A DNA stretch of 64,000 bases from Engelhardtia mirabilis (GTDB lineage Bacteria > Planctomycetota > UBA1135 > GCA-002686595): positions 2,232,001 to 2,296,000 of the forward strand of contig NZ_CP036287.1 of the NCBI RefSeq assembly GCF_007748095.1. Reading direction: 5' to 3'. Positions 1-8,326 of the stretch are shown in pieces. The position numbers and the translations under genes were made by a program. Below the pieces are notes generated by a model. The model was not told the DNA's origin. It saw only the letters and a program-made list of their open reading frames with translations, and made no database searches. Position 1 is the first letter of the stretch. Every line of letters starts with the position of its first letter.

Positions 1-1
1 C

Positions 2-1480
2 ACCGAGATGCCCCTGGCCGAGTGCGCCAGCGACGGCATCGACCGCGGCGCCGCCGTGGCCTACGCCCGCGAAGTGGGCGGTCCGGCCCTGCGCGCCATG
101 ACCTTCGCCGAGCGCGCCGCGGCCCTGAAAGCCCTGTCCGGCGCCATCCACGAGCACCGCGAGGCGCTGATCGAGTTGTCGATCCAGAACGCCGGTTCGA
201 CCCGCGGCGACGCGAAGTTCGACCTCGACGGCGCCACCGGAACCCTGGCGGCCTACGCCAGCTTCGGCAAGCGGCTCGGCGACCGGCCCTTCCTGACGGA
301 CGGCGAGGGCCAGCAGCTCGGCCGCACCCCGCGCTTCTGGGGCGAGCACGTGCTGGTGCCGCGCCCCGGCGTGGCGGTCCACATCAACGCCTTCAACTTC
401 CCGGGTTGGGGCATGGCCGAGAAGATGGCCTGCTCGCTCCTGGCCGGGATGCCGGTGATCGAGAAGCCCGGCACGCCGACGGCTCTGATCGCCTACCGCA
501 TCGCGCAGATCGTGGTCGAGTCGGGCGTGCTGCCCGAGGGCGCCTTCCAGTTCCTAGCGGGCAGCGCGGGCGATCTGCTCGATCACCTGGGTCCGATGGA
601 CGTGGTCGCCTTCACCGGCGGTTCGAAGACCGCGGCGCTGATCCGCGGCCACGAGAACCTCGTGCGCCACAACGTGCGCGTGAACATCGAGGCCGACTCG
701 CTCAACTCCTCGGTCCTCGGTCCCGACGTGGACACGGACTCAGAGCTGTACGGCGAGTTCCTGGCCAATGTGATGCTCGACATGACCCAGAAGGCGGGTC
801 AGAAGTGCACGGCGGTGCGGCGCATCCTGGTGCCCAAGGACATGGTCGAGAGCGTGGTCGCCGACCTGACCGCCGACCTCGAGCGTCAGAAGCAGGGTAG
901 CCCCGGCGACAAGGACACCCGCGTCGGGACGCTCACCTCGAGTGGCCAACTGCGCGACGTGCGCGCGGGAATCGAGAGCCTGGCCGAGAACGGCCACGTG
1001 CGCTGCGGCGGCGCCGACAGCGTTGGCGATGCGGGCTACGGGATCCGACCGACGCTGATCGAGGCCATCGACGCCGACGCCGACACCTTCCACGAGTTGG
1101 AGGTCTTCGGACCCGTGGCCTCGGTCCTGCCCTACACCGGCGAAGCCTCCGAGGCCGTGCGCCTGGTCAACCGTGGCGGCGGTGGGCTGGTGGCGGCCGT
1201 CTACTCCGACGACGCCGATTGGACCACCGAGGTGACCCTGGGCATCGCCCCCTGGCACGGACGGGTCTGGATCGGCTCCAGTCGGGTCAAGGGTCAGTCG
1301 ACGCCGCCCGGGTTGGTGCTGCCCCAATCGGTCCACGGCGGCCCCGGGCGCGCGGGCGGCGGCGAGGAGCTCGGCGCCCTGCGCGGGCTGTCGCTCTACA
1401 TGCAGCGCACCGCGGTCCAGGGCTTCCAGGGTCTGGTCCAAAAGCGCTTCGGGGCACCAACCGCCGACAGCGAAGACTGA
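2..1480 (+). CDS. Aldehyde dehydrogenase, PaaZ/BoxD type (5' end outside window)
   Basis: NAD(P)-dependent oxidation of a ring-cleavage CoA semialdehyde is the expected reaction. The sequence matches, from memory, the aldehyde dehydrogenase half of PaaZ and the stand-alone BoxD enzymes, including the HINAFNFPGWG segment, FTGGSKT, and the C-terminal VHGGPGRAGGGEELG and YMQRTAVQG signatures. Counting from the Met at position 8, the catalytic Cys is residue 267 (GQKCTAVRR) and the general base is Glu228 (NIEADSLN). The frame is open to the left edge and about 35 N-terminal residues of the family are missing, so position 8 is probably an internal Met. There is no MaoC hydratase domain at the C terminus, unlike full PaaZ, which favours a BoxD-like role in aerobic benzoyl-CoA or phenylacetyl-CoA breakdown. 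The exact substrate cannot be told from this gene alone. Confidence 0.85.
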   Translation, partial: TEMPLAECASDGIDRGAAVAYAREVGGPALRAMTFAERAAALKALSGAIHEHREALIELSIQNAGSTRGDAKFDLDGATGTLAAYASFGKRLGDRPFLTDGEGQQLGRTPRFWGEHVLVPRPGVAVHINAFNFPGWGMAEKMACSLLAGMPVIEKPGTPTALIAYRIAQIVVESGVLPEGAFQFLAGSAGDLLDHLGPMDVVAFTGGSKTAALIRGHENLVRHNVRVNIEADSLNSSVLGPDVDTDSELYGEFLANVMLDMTQKAGQKCTAVRRILVPKDMVESVVADLTADLERQKQGSPGDKDTRVGTLTSSGQLRDVRAGIESLAENGHVRCGGADSVGDAGYGIRPTLIEAIDADADTFHELEVFGPVASVLPYTGEASEAVRLVNRGGGGLVAAVYSDDADWTTEVTLGIAPWHGRVWIGSSRVKGQSTPPGLVLPQSVHGGPGRAGGGEELGALRGLSLYMQRTAVQGFQGLVQKRFGAPTADSED

Positions 1481-1498
1481 GCCCTCTCGCCACCCGGA

Positions 1499-1541
1499 CG
1501 CACTGCGCCCCGTCGGTCACGGACCGGCGGGGCGCTGTGCG
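1499..1541 (+). terminator. Hairpin after the aldehyde dehydrogenase gene
   Basis: A 14-bp stem with one mismatch (1499-1512 with 1528-1541) encloses a second short stem (CGGTC, ACG, GACCG). It starts 19 bases after the aldehyde dehydrogenase stop, in the gap before the convergent HEAT-repeat gene. There is no U-run on either strand, so it may be a GC-rich terminator working for both genes, or only an RNA 3' stabiliser. Confidence 0.4.
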
Positions 1542-1640
1542 TTCGGATGCCCTGGCAGCTCGAGCGCGGCCGCTCGAACGCGCTCGTTCGGACGCACTCG
1601 ATCGGACGCAGCCGCCGGGACGCGATCAGTCGGTCGGAGA

Positions 1641-2840
1641 TCAATCCGGGGTGGTCGGCGCGGGCTGGTTGACCGGGTTGTAGGGCGAGTTCGCCCACCA
1701 GGCTTCCCAGTCCGACTTCTGGCTGCCGATGTCGACGCCGGCCAGGTGCTCGATCGATTGGCGCAGCACCTTGCGCTGCCGGGTCGACGAGCCGCCGCCC
1801 GAGACGCCGACGACGCGCACGTCCAGCACGGCGCCCGACACCAGGGTGTTGATCACCGGGTCGGCGATGGACGACCCCGTGGCGACCTCGACGTCGTAGT
1901 CCTGCACGTAGGCGGACTGGTTGCCAAAGAAGACGTAGCTGCGCGGCGGCGGCGCGTAGCTGCTCGAGCTCGAGGAGAGCAGCGCGTTGGTGAGCGGCGC
2001 GATCGCCTGGCTGTAGCCCATCGAGCCCAGGGCCTGGGCTGCATTGAAGCGCAGGTTCGCGTTCTTGGCGGAGAGGGCACGCACCGCCGGCGCGGCCACC
2101 GCTGGATCGCCAACGAGGGACAGGGCCAAGGCGCTCTGGCGACGAACGTCCTCGTCCGGGTCGAGCAGGCTGCGCTCGATCAACGGATTCGCATCCTGTC
2201 CCGGTTGTAGGCGTCGCAGCACCAGCGCCGCGAAGGCGCGGGTCGGAGCACGCTCGTCGCGCAGCTTCGCGAGCGCCGTCGAATGCACGAACTCCGGGTG
2301 CACGGCTTGTTCCAGTCGCCAGACGACGACTTCACGTGCGCTGGGCGGGAGCGGGCCGGCCTTGGCGAAGGCCTCTTCGATCGACGCTTCGAGCGCGGTC
2401 TCCTCGAGCTCCCAGACCCGCGGCGGCGCGGGGAGGGGCAGGTCGATGACCAGGGATTCGCGCAGCTCGGCGATCAGGTCCAGGGCGCCGGCATGGTCGG
2501 GCTCGAGGACCAGGGCCCGGTCCAGGAGCTTGATCGCGTCGACACCCAGTCGCGCAGCCCAGGCCTTCGCCGCGATGGCCGCGAGTTCGTCGGCCGAGGC
2601 GTCGCCCCGGCGCGCGACCTCGCGCACCTGGCCCCGCACGTCATCGGTCGGCGCGGACCGCTCCGCGCGCAACGCGATGTGGGCCGTCGATTGGGCAACC
2701 CGGCCCTGGGACGCCGTGGCCGCTAGGGCGTCGCCGGAGAGAGCTCGGCTCGGAGGAACCCCGCCGGGGGCGCCCGAAGCGGTGGTCCCGGCGGCGACGA
2801 GGGTGAGCACGCAGATGGCGGTGGGCTTGGCGCTGAACAT
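1641..2840 (-). CDS. Secreted TPR/HEAT-repeat protein
   Basis: 399 residues. The N terminus looks like a signal peptide (hydrophobic stretch about residues 8-22 with small residues after it), so the protein is probably exported. A TPR-like helical pair lies near residues 88-125 (ALVLEPDHAGALDLIAEL). HEAT-type repeats lie near 185-290 (DPDEDVRRQSALALSLVGD, then NLRFNAAQALGSMG). After a serine run comes a C-terminal part rich in Tyr, Phe and Val that ends with a Trp-rich segment (DWEAWWANSPY). Repeat proteins of this sort usually serve as protein-binding scaffolds; no enzyme motif is visible. The start is an ATG 11 bases after the stop of comEC, so the two genes on this strand are probably co-transcribed. 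Confidence 0.75.
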   Translation of the reverse strand: MFSAKPTAICVLTLVAAGTTASGAPGGVPPSRALSGDALAATASQGRVAQSTAHIALRAERSAPTDDVRGQVREVARRGDASADELAAIAAKAWAARLGVDAIKLLDRALVLEPDHAGALDLIAELRESLVIDLPLPAPPRVWELEETALEASIEEAFAKAGPLPPSAREVVVWRLEQAVHPEFVHSTALAKLRDERAPTRAFAALVLRRLQPGQDANPLIERSLLDPDEDVRRQSALALSLVGDPAVAAPAVRALSAKNANLRFNAAQALGSMGYSQAIAPLTNALLSSSSSSYAPPPRSYVFFGNQSAYVQDYDVEVATGSSIADPVINTLVSGAVLDVRVVGVSGGGSSTRQRKVLRQSIEHLAGVDIGSQKSDWEAWWANSPYNPVNQPAPTTPD

Positions 2841-2851
2841 GGCATTCGAGG

Positions 2852-5230
2852 CTAGTCGAGCCAGCGCACGGGGTTGTCATCGGACCTTGGTGCCGATTCG
2901 AGGACCGCGCGCAGGGGGCCCAGGGCGCCGGTGGAAGACCACCTCTGGCCCCTGCGGTCGAGCTCTCCGGCCATCGCTGGCCGCGCCGCGCCGCTGACCC
3001 AGACTTCCCGTGGCTCGACCTGGTCGAGCAGGGCGCAGACCGCGGTGCCGTGGGACCCGTGGTGGGGGAGCAACAGGATGTCGATCGGCGCCTGCAGGTG
3101 CCCTGCGGCCAGGCTGGCGGCCAGGCCCCCGTCCACCGCATCCCCGCACAGCAGCACCCGCCGACCACTCCACTGGACCAAGAGGCTGCAGGAGCCCTCG
3201 TTGCCCTCGCCGTCGCCACCGCGGATCAGGGTCAGCTCCAGGCCGCTCGGCGTGCACAGCCGCGCCTGTCCCGCCGGGCTCCCATCCAACTGGAGGTGTC
3301 GCGTGCTCCGTCCCTTCAGGTCGTCGTCCGTCCAGCCCAGGTGCCACTGCGGCTCGAGCCGCGTCGCGATCCACGGCGCCGCGCTGCGGTGGTCGTGGTC
3401 CGAATGGCTCAGGCACAGGTTGACCGACTGCACCTCCCAGGCGCGCATCAACGGCGCCAGGCCCTCGGACACGAGCCTAGGCCGATCGCGCGTCCCGGCG
3501 TCGAAGATCCAAGTCCCCGACCCCGGCGCGCGCAGGGCCACCGCCGTGCCATGCCCCACGTCGAGGGCAACGACCTCCAGTCCGCGCGGCCCCGGTCGCA
3601 GGGGCAGGACTAGCACCGCCGTCAAAGCCAGGGCGAACCCCGTCGTCGGAAGTCGCAGGCGAGTCGCCTCGCGCATCGCGAGCAGCGCGAACCAAGTCAG
3701 CGTTGCGAGCCAAGGCAACCAATGGGGACGGTCGTGCACCAGCCAAGGCGTGCCAGGCAACTGATCCATCAGGCCGAGCAGCGCGATCAGGCCGCGCTCG
3801 AGTGCGCCCGTGAGGTGAATGACCCAAACCCATCCGGTCCAAAGCGCGAGCCACAGCAGCGGCAGCAGCAGCGCGATGATCGGAACGCTCAAGACCGTCG
3901 CCAGGATCCCCACCGGGGCGATCTCGCCGAAGGCGTTCCAGGCGACCGGCAGGGTGGCGACCACGGCGGCGACCGAACAAGCCACGCCCGTCACGAACCA
4001 CGCCTGCAGGCGGTCGCGGGCGATCGAGGCCGCGATGATCGGTAGTGGGCGGTGCCAACGCAGCACTGCGACCGTGCGCCGCTCTTTCCCGCGCCGCAGG
4101 GCGAAGCTCGAGCTCAGTCGCGTCGCCGCGAGGAGGATGCCGAGGGTCGCCGCATAGGAGAGGGCGACCGACAGGGACTGGACCGCGCGCGGATCGAGGG
4201 CGCACTCGAGAGCCAGGGCTCCGCCCCAGATCGAGAGGGCGTCCGCCTGGCGACCCTTCCACGGAACGCCTACCGGACCCGGCAGGTGTCGCGCGGCCAA
4301 GATGGCGCCGAGGGCCAGGGCTGCTCGCACGACTGGCGGCGCCGCCCCCGCCACGAGGGCGAAGCCGCAAAGCCAAGCGACCCGCGCCAGGTCCGCCACC
4401 AGCCGCGAGTGCCGCGCGCCGACCCCGACCAGGCGCGCGAGCCGCGCTGCCAGCGCTCCCAGGGGCCAGAGCACGACCGCGGCCAAGAGACCCACGTGCA
4501 GCCCCGACAGGGCCAATAGGTGCCGGGTGCCCGTGCGTGTGAACAGATCCGCCAAGTCGCGGTCGAGGTTGCGGCGGTCGCCGACCAGCAGCGCGCCGGC
4601 CAGCCCCCGGTCGGCGTCGAGGCCCAGCTCCTCACAACGCTCGACCAGGGCCCGCCGGACGCCGTCGATGCGTTCGCCGCCGGGCCGCCGGTCCGGCTCG
4701 CTGACCCGCACCAACTCGTCGATTGCCACGCGATGCATCCCCATCAGGTCCCCACGTCGACCCACGGAGCCCGGCTCGGGCCCTCGCACGAAGGCGCGCA
4801 GGTCCCCCGGGGGCAGCAGCAGCACCTCACTGCCCACCGCGGGCGCCGGTCCCTCGAACTCGAGCAGCCACGGGTGGGGTGGGTCGCTGCGAAGGCGCAA
4901 TTGACCGCCCTCGGCGACGATGCGGCCGGCCACTGGCTCGGCCAACTGGACTGACCGGCTGATTCCCTGCTGGATCGGTGCCGGGGCGTCCACCGCCGCG
5001 CGGGCCGCGGACCCCAGCAGGCCTGCCAACGCCAGCAGCACGGCCGCGCGACCCCAGATCGCCAGTCCCAGGGCCAGGGCCGCGCAGCACACGAGCCAGA
5101 TCGCGGCCGCGCCTCCGAGGAGCCGCACCCATTCGAGCCCCCAGGCCTGGCCCGCGGCCAGGACCAGGGCCGTCGTCAGGGCCGGCCGTGCGCGGAGCCC
5201 GCGCTCGATCCAATCGAAGACCGTATTCAC
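2852..5230 (-). CDS. comEC: ComEC/Rec2-family DNA uptake channel protein
   Basis: About 792 residues from a GTG start (VNTVFDWIERGL). Family members sit in the inner membrane and carry single-stranded DNA into the cell during natural transformation. An N-terminal membrane-associated part is followed by the Competence domain with its hallmark HLLALSGLHVG (residues 237-247) and several membrane helices. A C-terminal metallo-beta-lactamase-like domain (from about 540) shows DVGHGTAV, LSHSDHDHRS and LLLPHHGSHGT. In the usual HxDxDH motif (LSHPDADH) the middle position here is His rather than Ala. The reading frame stays open far upstream of 5230, but that stretch is antisense to coaD and ridA and is not protein-like. 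comEC and coaD are divergent and share a 66-base gap. Confidence 0.9.
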   Translation of the reverse strand: MNTVFDWIERGLRARPALTTALVLAAGQAWGLEWVRLLGGAAAIWLVCCAALALGLAIWGRAAVLLALAGLLGSAARAAVDAPAPIQQGISRSVQLAEPVAGRIVAEGGQLRLRSDPPHPWLLEFEGPAPAVGSEVLLLPPGDLRAFVRGPEPGSVGRRGDLMGMHRVAIDELVRVSEPDRRPGGERIDGVRRALVERCEELGLDADRGLAGALLVGDRRNLDRDLADLFTRTGTRHLLALSGLHVGLLAAVVLWPLGALAARLARLVGVGARHSRLVADLARVAWLCGFALVAGAAPPVVRAALALGAILAARHLPGPVGVPWKGRQADALSIWGGALALECALDPRAVQSLSVALSYAATLGILLAATRLSSSFALRRGKERRTVAVLRWHRPLPIIAASIARDRLQAWFVTGVACSVAAVVATLPVAWNAFGEIAPVGILATVLSVPIIALLLPLLWLALWTGWVWVIHLTGALERGLIALLGLMDQLPGTPWLVHDRPHWLPWLATLTWFALLAMREATRLRLPTTGFALALTAVLVLPLRPGPRGLEVVALDVGHGTAVALRAPGSGTWIFDAGTRDRPRLVSEGLAPLMRAWEVQSVNLCLSHSDHDHRSAAPWIATRLEPQWHLGWTDDDLKGRSTRHLQLDGSPAGQARLCTPSGLELTLIRGGDGEGNEGSCSLLVQWSGRRVLLCGDAVDGGLAASLAAGHLQAPIDILLLPHHGSHGTAVCALLDQVEPREVWVSGAARPAMAGELDRRGQRWSSTGALGPLRAVLESAPRSDDNPVRWLD

Positions 5231-5281
5231 ACCCTGCGGACGGTCGGGAGCGCCGGTGGTTTCACCCGAACTTTCGATCCG

Positions 5282-5287
5282 TAGACT
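5282..5287 (+). promoter_or_regulatory. Putative -10 box of coaD
   Basis: TAGACT ends 9 bases before the coaD ATG, so transcription would begin 2-3 bases before the start codon. A weak TTTCAC lies 16 bases upstream as a possible -35. Similar TAGACT-like boxes precede several other genes here. Confidence 0.35.
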
Positions 5288-5296
5288 CGGGGCCCC

Positions 5297-5800
5297 ATGG
5301 CCGACGCAACCGACCGCCCGAGCCACGCCCTGTTCCCGGGCACCTTCGATCCGCCGACCTTCGGTCACTTGGACCTGATCCGCCGCGGCCTGGCGCTCTT
5401 CGATCGGGTCACGGTCGCCGTGGCCGCGCACCCCAGCAAGCACGCCAGCCTCACCGCCGAGGAGCGCATCGCCCTCCTGGAGGCAATCACCGCCGACCTG
5501 GAGGGCGTCGTCGTGACGCGCATCGAAGGCCTGGTCGTGGACGCCGCCGAGCAGCTCGGGTGTTCCCAGATCCTGCGCGGCGTGCGCAGCGGCACCGACT
5601 TCGACTACGAAGTCACCATGGCACGCACGAACCGCGAGCTGTTGCCGCGCATCGACACGGTGCTGTTGGTTCCGGACGCGCCCTACGCCCACATCACCAG
5701 CACCCTGGTGCGCCAGATCGCGGGCCTCGGCGGCAGCGTGCGCGCGTTCGTGCCGGCCGCCGTGGCCGAGGTGCTCGAGGCTCGCCGCCCAGGCGCCTGA
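5297..5800 (+). CDS. coaD: Phosphopantetheine adenylyltransferase
   Basis: 167 residues, the normal size for the family. It transfers AMP from ATP to 4'-phosphopantetheine, the next-to-last step of coenzyme A synthesis, in the cytosol. The nucleotidyltransferase motif is PGTFDPPTFGH (residues 14-24, with the TxGH end). The CoaD-specific RGVRSGTDFDYE and ITSTLVR, corresponding to the ISSTxVR loop, are both present. The gene is divergent from comEC and is followed after 3 bases by a possible GTG start of the RidA gene. There is no clear ribosome binding site; a TAGACT box close to the ATG suggests a leaderless or near-leaderless mRNA. Confidence 0.95.
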   Translation: MADATDRPSHALFPGTFDPPTFGHLDLIRRGLALFDRVTVAVAAHPSKHASLTAEERIALLEAITADLEGVVVTRIEGLVVDAAEQLGCSQILRGVRSGTDFDYEVTMARTNRELLPRIDTVLLVPDAPYAHITSTLVRQIAGLGGSVRAFVPAAVAEVLEARRPGA

Positions 5801-5929
5801 GCCGTGTTCGAGCGTCGACCTTTCCTGCGCCTGGTCGCGGCCCTGTGCCTGGCGCCCTTCCAACGTCGCGCGGCCCGCGCCGCAGACGATCCGCTTCCCA
5901 TTCATCCGACTCCCCCCGAAGCTTCCCCC

Positions 5930-6319
5930 ATGACCGAGCGCACCAAGATCCACTCCGACGGCGCCCCCGCCGCGATCGGCCCCTACTCCCAGGCGATCCG
6001 CGCCGGCGACACCCTCTACTGCTCCGGACAAGTGGCCCTCGATCCGAAGACCGGCGAGTTCCACGCGGGCACGGCCGCCGAGGAGGCGCGCCACTGCCTC
6101 GAGAACCTCAAGGCCGTGCTCGCCGCCGGCGGCTCGAGCTTCGACCGGGTGGTGCGCTGCACGGTCTTCCTGGTCGACATGGCCGACTTCGCCGCCGTCA
6201 ACGCGGTCTACGGCGAGTACTTCACCGGCGACACGCCCCCCAGCCGGGCCTGCGTCGCCGTGGCCCAGCTCCCCAAGGGCGCGCGGGTCGAGATCGACGC
6301 CATCGCCCTCTGCGGGTGA
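5930..6319 (+). CDS. RidA/YjgF-family enamine/imine deaminase
   Basis: 129 residues from ATG 5930 (MTERTKIHS). RidA proteins hydrolyse reactive enamines and imines such as 2-aminoacrylate, releasing ammonia. Family hallmarks are GPYSQAIRAGDTLYCSGQVALDP near the start and the C-terminal PSRACVAVAQLPKGARVEIDAIA, which includes the Arg that binds the substrate carboxylate. The frame also opens at GTG 5804, three bases after coaD. That longer form adds 42 residues resembling a Tat signal: ERRPFLRL, a hydrophobic stretch, and an ARA-like cleavage site. I chose 5930 because it gives the standard family length, but an exported form cannot be excluded. Confidence 0.88.
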   Translation: MTERTKIHSDGAPAAIGPYSQAIRAGDTLYCSGQVALDPKTGEFHAGTAAEEARHCLENLKAVLAAGGSSFDRVVRCTVFLVDMADFAAVNAVYGEYFTGDTPPSRACVAVAQLPKGARVEIDAIALCG

Positions 6320-6334
6320 TGCGGTGAGGTCCAC

Positions 6335-8320
6335 TTGAGCAGCCGCGCGGTCCTCGTCGCCTTCGCCCTGGCCCTGGGGATCGCGGTGCTGCTGCTCGCA
6401 GGGCGGGGCCCGTCGGAGGAGGTTCCGACCGGGCCCGGGCTCGAGGCGGCGCCCCCAGTCGCGAGCGGGACGGCGGCCCTGGCCGAGCTGCGCGAGCGTG
6501 CCGCCTCCGAGGCTGTCGGCGAGCGGCGCGCCCTGGCGGAGCATTCGCCGCAGGCCGTCCCGGCGGGCGAGGTCCGGCTCCGATTCCGCCTGGTCGACTC
6601 CCTCGGCGAACCCCTCGCCGCGGCGTCGGTCGATCTGCGCGCGTGGCCGCGGGGCGGCGGCCCCGCCGAGGACTTGAGGGCCGTGCTCGAGGGCGACGGC
6701 GAGTACAGCGTTCGCGTCGATCGTCGCTTCGAACGGGTCGAGTGCACGGCCCGTGCTCCAGGGCGCCTGTCGGTCCTGTTCGTCGCCTCGCCGCCCGCTC
6801 AGGAAGCGGAGCACAGCTTCGAGTTGAAGCTGGTTCCCGCCGCGATCGTGCTGTTCTCGATCGTCGACGCAGAGGGTCAGCCGATCGATCGGGCCCAGGT
6901 GTCCGCGACGGCTACCGGGAGTCCGAGCGAGGACGAGCTGAAGCTCTCCGTGGTCGACGCCGAAGGGTTACTGAAGGGCGTGGGCGGCGAGCACGTCCGC
7001 CTCGAGGTCGCGAGCCCGCGACACGGCCGCGTGGTCCAGTGGATCGACCTGCCCTTCGATTCCGAGCCACTCTTCCTGGGGCCGATCGCGATCGGCGGGG
7101 GACAGCGACTCGACGGGCGCCTGACCGTGGACGGCGGCACGCCCCTGGCCTTCGTCGGCGTGACCGTGCGGGCCAGCTCCGGCGCGACGATGGCCGGTCT
7201 GGTCGAGGCGACGACCCGCACCGACGGGCACGGGCGGTTCACCTTCGCCAACCTCGCCGACGCGAACTTCCGGCTCACGGTGGACCCGCAGGTCGACCCC
7301 CTGGGTCTGATGGACGCCGACGTCACGCCTTCCACCGAGCCCGTGGTCGTGAATCGCAGCGCGTGCATCCTGCAAGTGATCGGTGTCGATCGGATCGGCA
7401 ATCGGTTGCAGCTCCAGCGGGTCAGCCTGGCCGAGACCGCGCAGGGGGCGAACCTGGCCGACCAGAGCTCTGCGCCGGACTACATCGGTCAGGTGAACTT
7501 CGTCCTGCCACTGGACAGCCGATGGTTCCTGCGCGGAAGGGTCGAGCCTGCCGGAGACATGCGACGGGAACCCGGAGCGTTCCAGGAGCTGTCCGGCGAG
7601 GTCGAGATCCATGCCGAGTCGCAGCTCGAGCACGTGTTGCGATTCGAGGACGGCGACCTTTCGGCTGCGGTGGAGTTCTCGGTCGAGCGCAATGGAGAGG
7701 TCGGGCCGCTCGAGCTCACCGTCGCGTTCGAAGCGGACGACGGACATTCCCTTTCGCGCACGGGACGGATCGGCGCCGAGGCTTCGACGCTGCGCTTTCG
7801 GGACCTCCCCGCGGGTGCCTGGCGCTGGACCGCGCGCGTGGTGGGCGCTGACGGGAGCCCGCTCTCGGCGAGTCCGCGCCCTTCGCAGAGCTGGGCGAGC
7901 TCACGCCCGCTCCCGAGGGAGCTGCGCCTCGAGGCTGGGCTGGTCTCCACGGCCTGGCTGAACCTGAGCCGGGAGGAGCGGCTGCAGATCGACCTGACCG
8001 CGGTCCCCCGGGAGTCAGCGGGAGTTCCCGTGCAGGTCAGCGTCGAGCGGATCGATGGCGATCGCGCAGGGCTCCAGCAGCTGGCCTTCTCGACGGCGCA
8101 CACCTTCGCCCTGACCGTCGCCTCCGACGGCGGCGACCCCGCGCGCGGCCTGTTGACCACCGGCCAGCTCTGGCAGACGCGCACACCCCTGGCGGTGGGG
8201 CTCTATCGTGTGCGTCTCGAGCAGGCGGATCGGGAGCCGCTCGAGTTGGAGGTCGACCTCGGCGACGGTCGCTTTCCGCGAGTCGAACCGGGCGATTGGC
8301 TCCTGCCCGACGGACGCTGA
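6335..8320 (+). CDS. Membrane-anchored multi-domain beta-sandwich protein (array member 1)
   Basis: 661 residues from a TTG start, chosen because GAGGT sits 4 bases upstream and the product opens with a clean membrane helix (about residues 5-22). An Ala/Glu/Arg linker follows. Then come at least three carboxypeptidase-regulatory-like units, recognisable by a strand, D..G.PL..A.V, and a later T-D-x-x-G-x-F turn. The units begin near residue 78 (FRLVDSLGEPLAAASVDL), near 172 (FSIVDAEGQPIDRAQVSA) and near 257 (LTVDGGTPLAFVGVTV, then TDGHGRFTF). Topology would put the bulk outside the cytoplasm. There is no catalytic motif; these folds usually bind carbohydrate or protein, or act as spacers. It is the first of eight paralogues on this strand and lies 6 bases before the next. 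Confidence 0.75.
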   Translation: MSSRAVLVAFALALGIAVLLLAGRGPSEEVPTGPGLEAAPPVASGTAALAELRERAASEAVGERRALAEHSPQAVPAGEVRLRFRLVDSLGEPLAAASVDLRAWPRGGGPAEDLRAVLEGDGEYSVRVDRRFERVECTARAPGRLSVLFVASPPAQEAEHSFELKLVPAAIVLFSIVDAEGQPIDRAQVSATATGSPSEDELKLSVVDAEGLLKGVGGEHVRLEVASPRHGRVVQWIDLPFDSEPLFLGPIAIGGGQRLDGRLTVDGGTPLAFVGVTVRASSGATMAGLVEATTRTDGHGRFTFANLADANFRLTVDPQVDPLGLMDADVTPSTEPVVVNRSACILQVIGVDRIGNRLQLQRVSLAETAQGANLADQSSAPDYIGQVNFVLPLDSRWFLRGRVEPAGDMRREPGAFQELSGEVEIHAESQLEHVLRFEDGDLSAAVEFSVERNGEVGPLELTVAFEADDGHSLSRTGRIGAEASTLRFRDLPAGAWRWTARVVGADGSPLSASPRPSQSWASSRPLPRELRLEAGLVSTAWLNLSREERLQIDLTAVPRESAGVPVQVSVERIDGDRAGLQQLAFSTAHTFALTVASDGGDPARGLLTTGQLWQTRTPLAVGLYRVRLEQADREPLELEVDLGDGRFPRVEPGDWLLPDGR

Positions 8321-8326
8321 ACGAAC

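Noticed and set aside
5231..6814. Open frame extending comEC upstream by more than 500 codons
   Set aside because: It is antisense to coaD and ridA, has low-complexity composition, and the family starts near the GTG at 5230.
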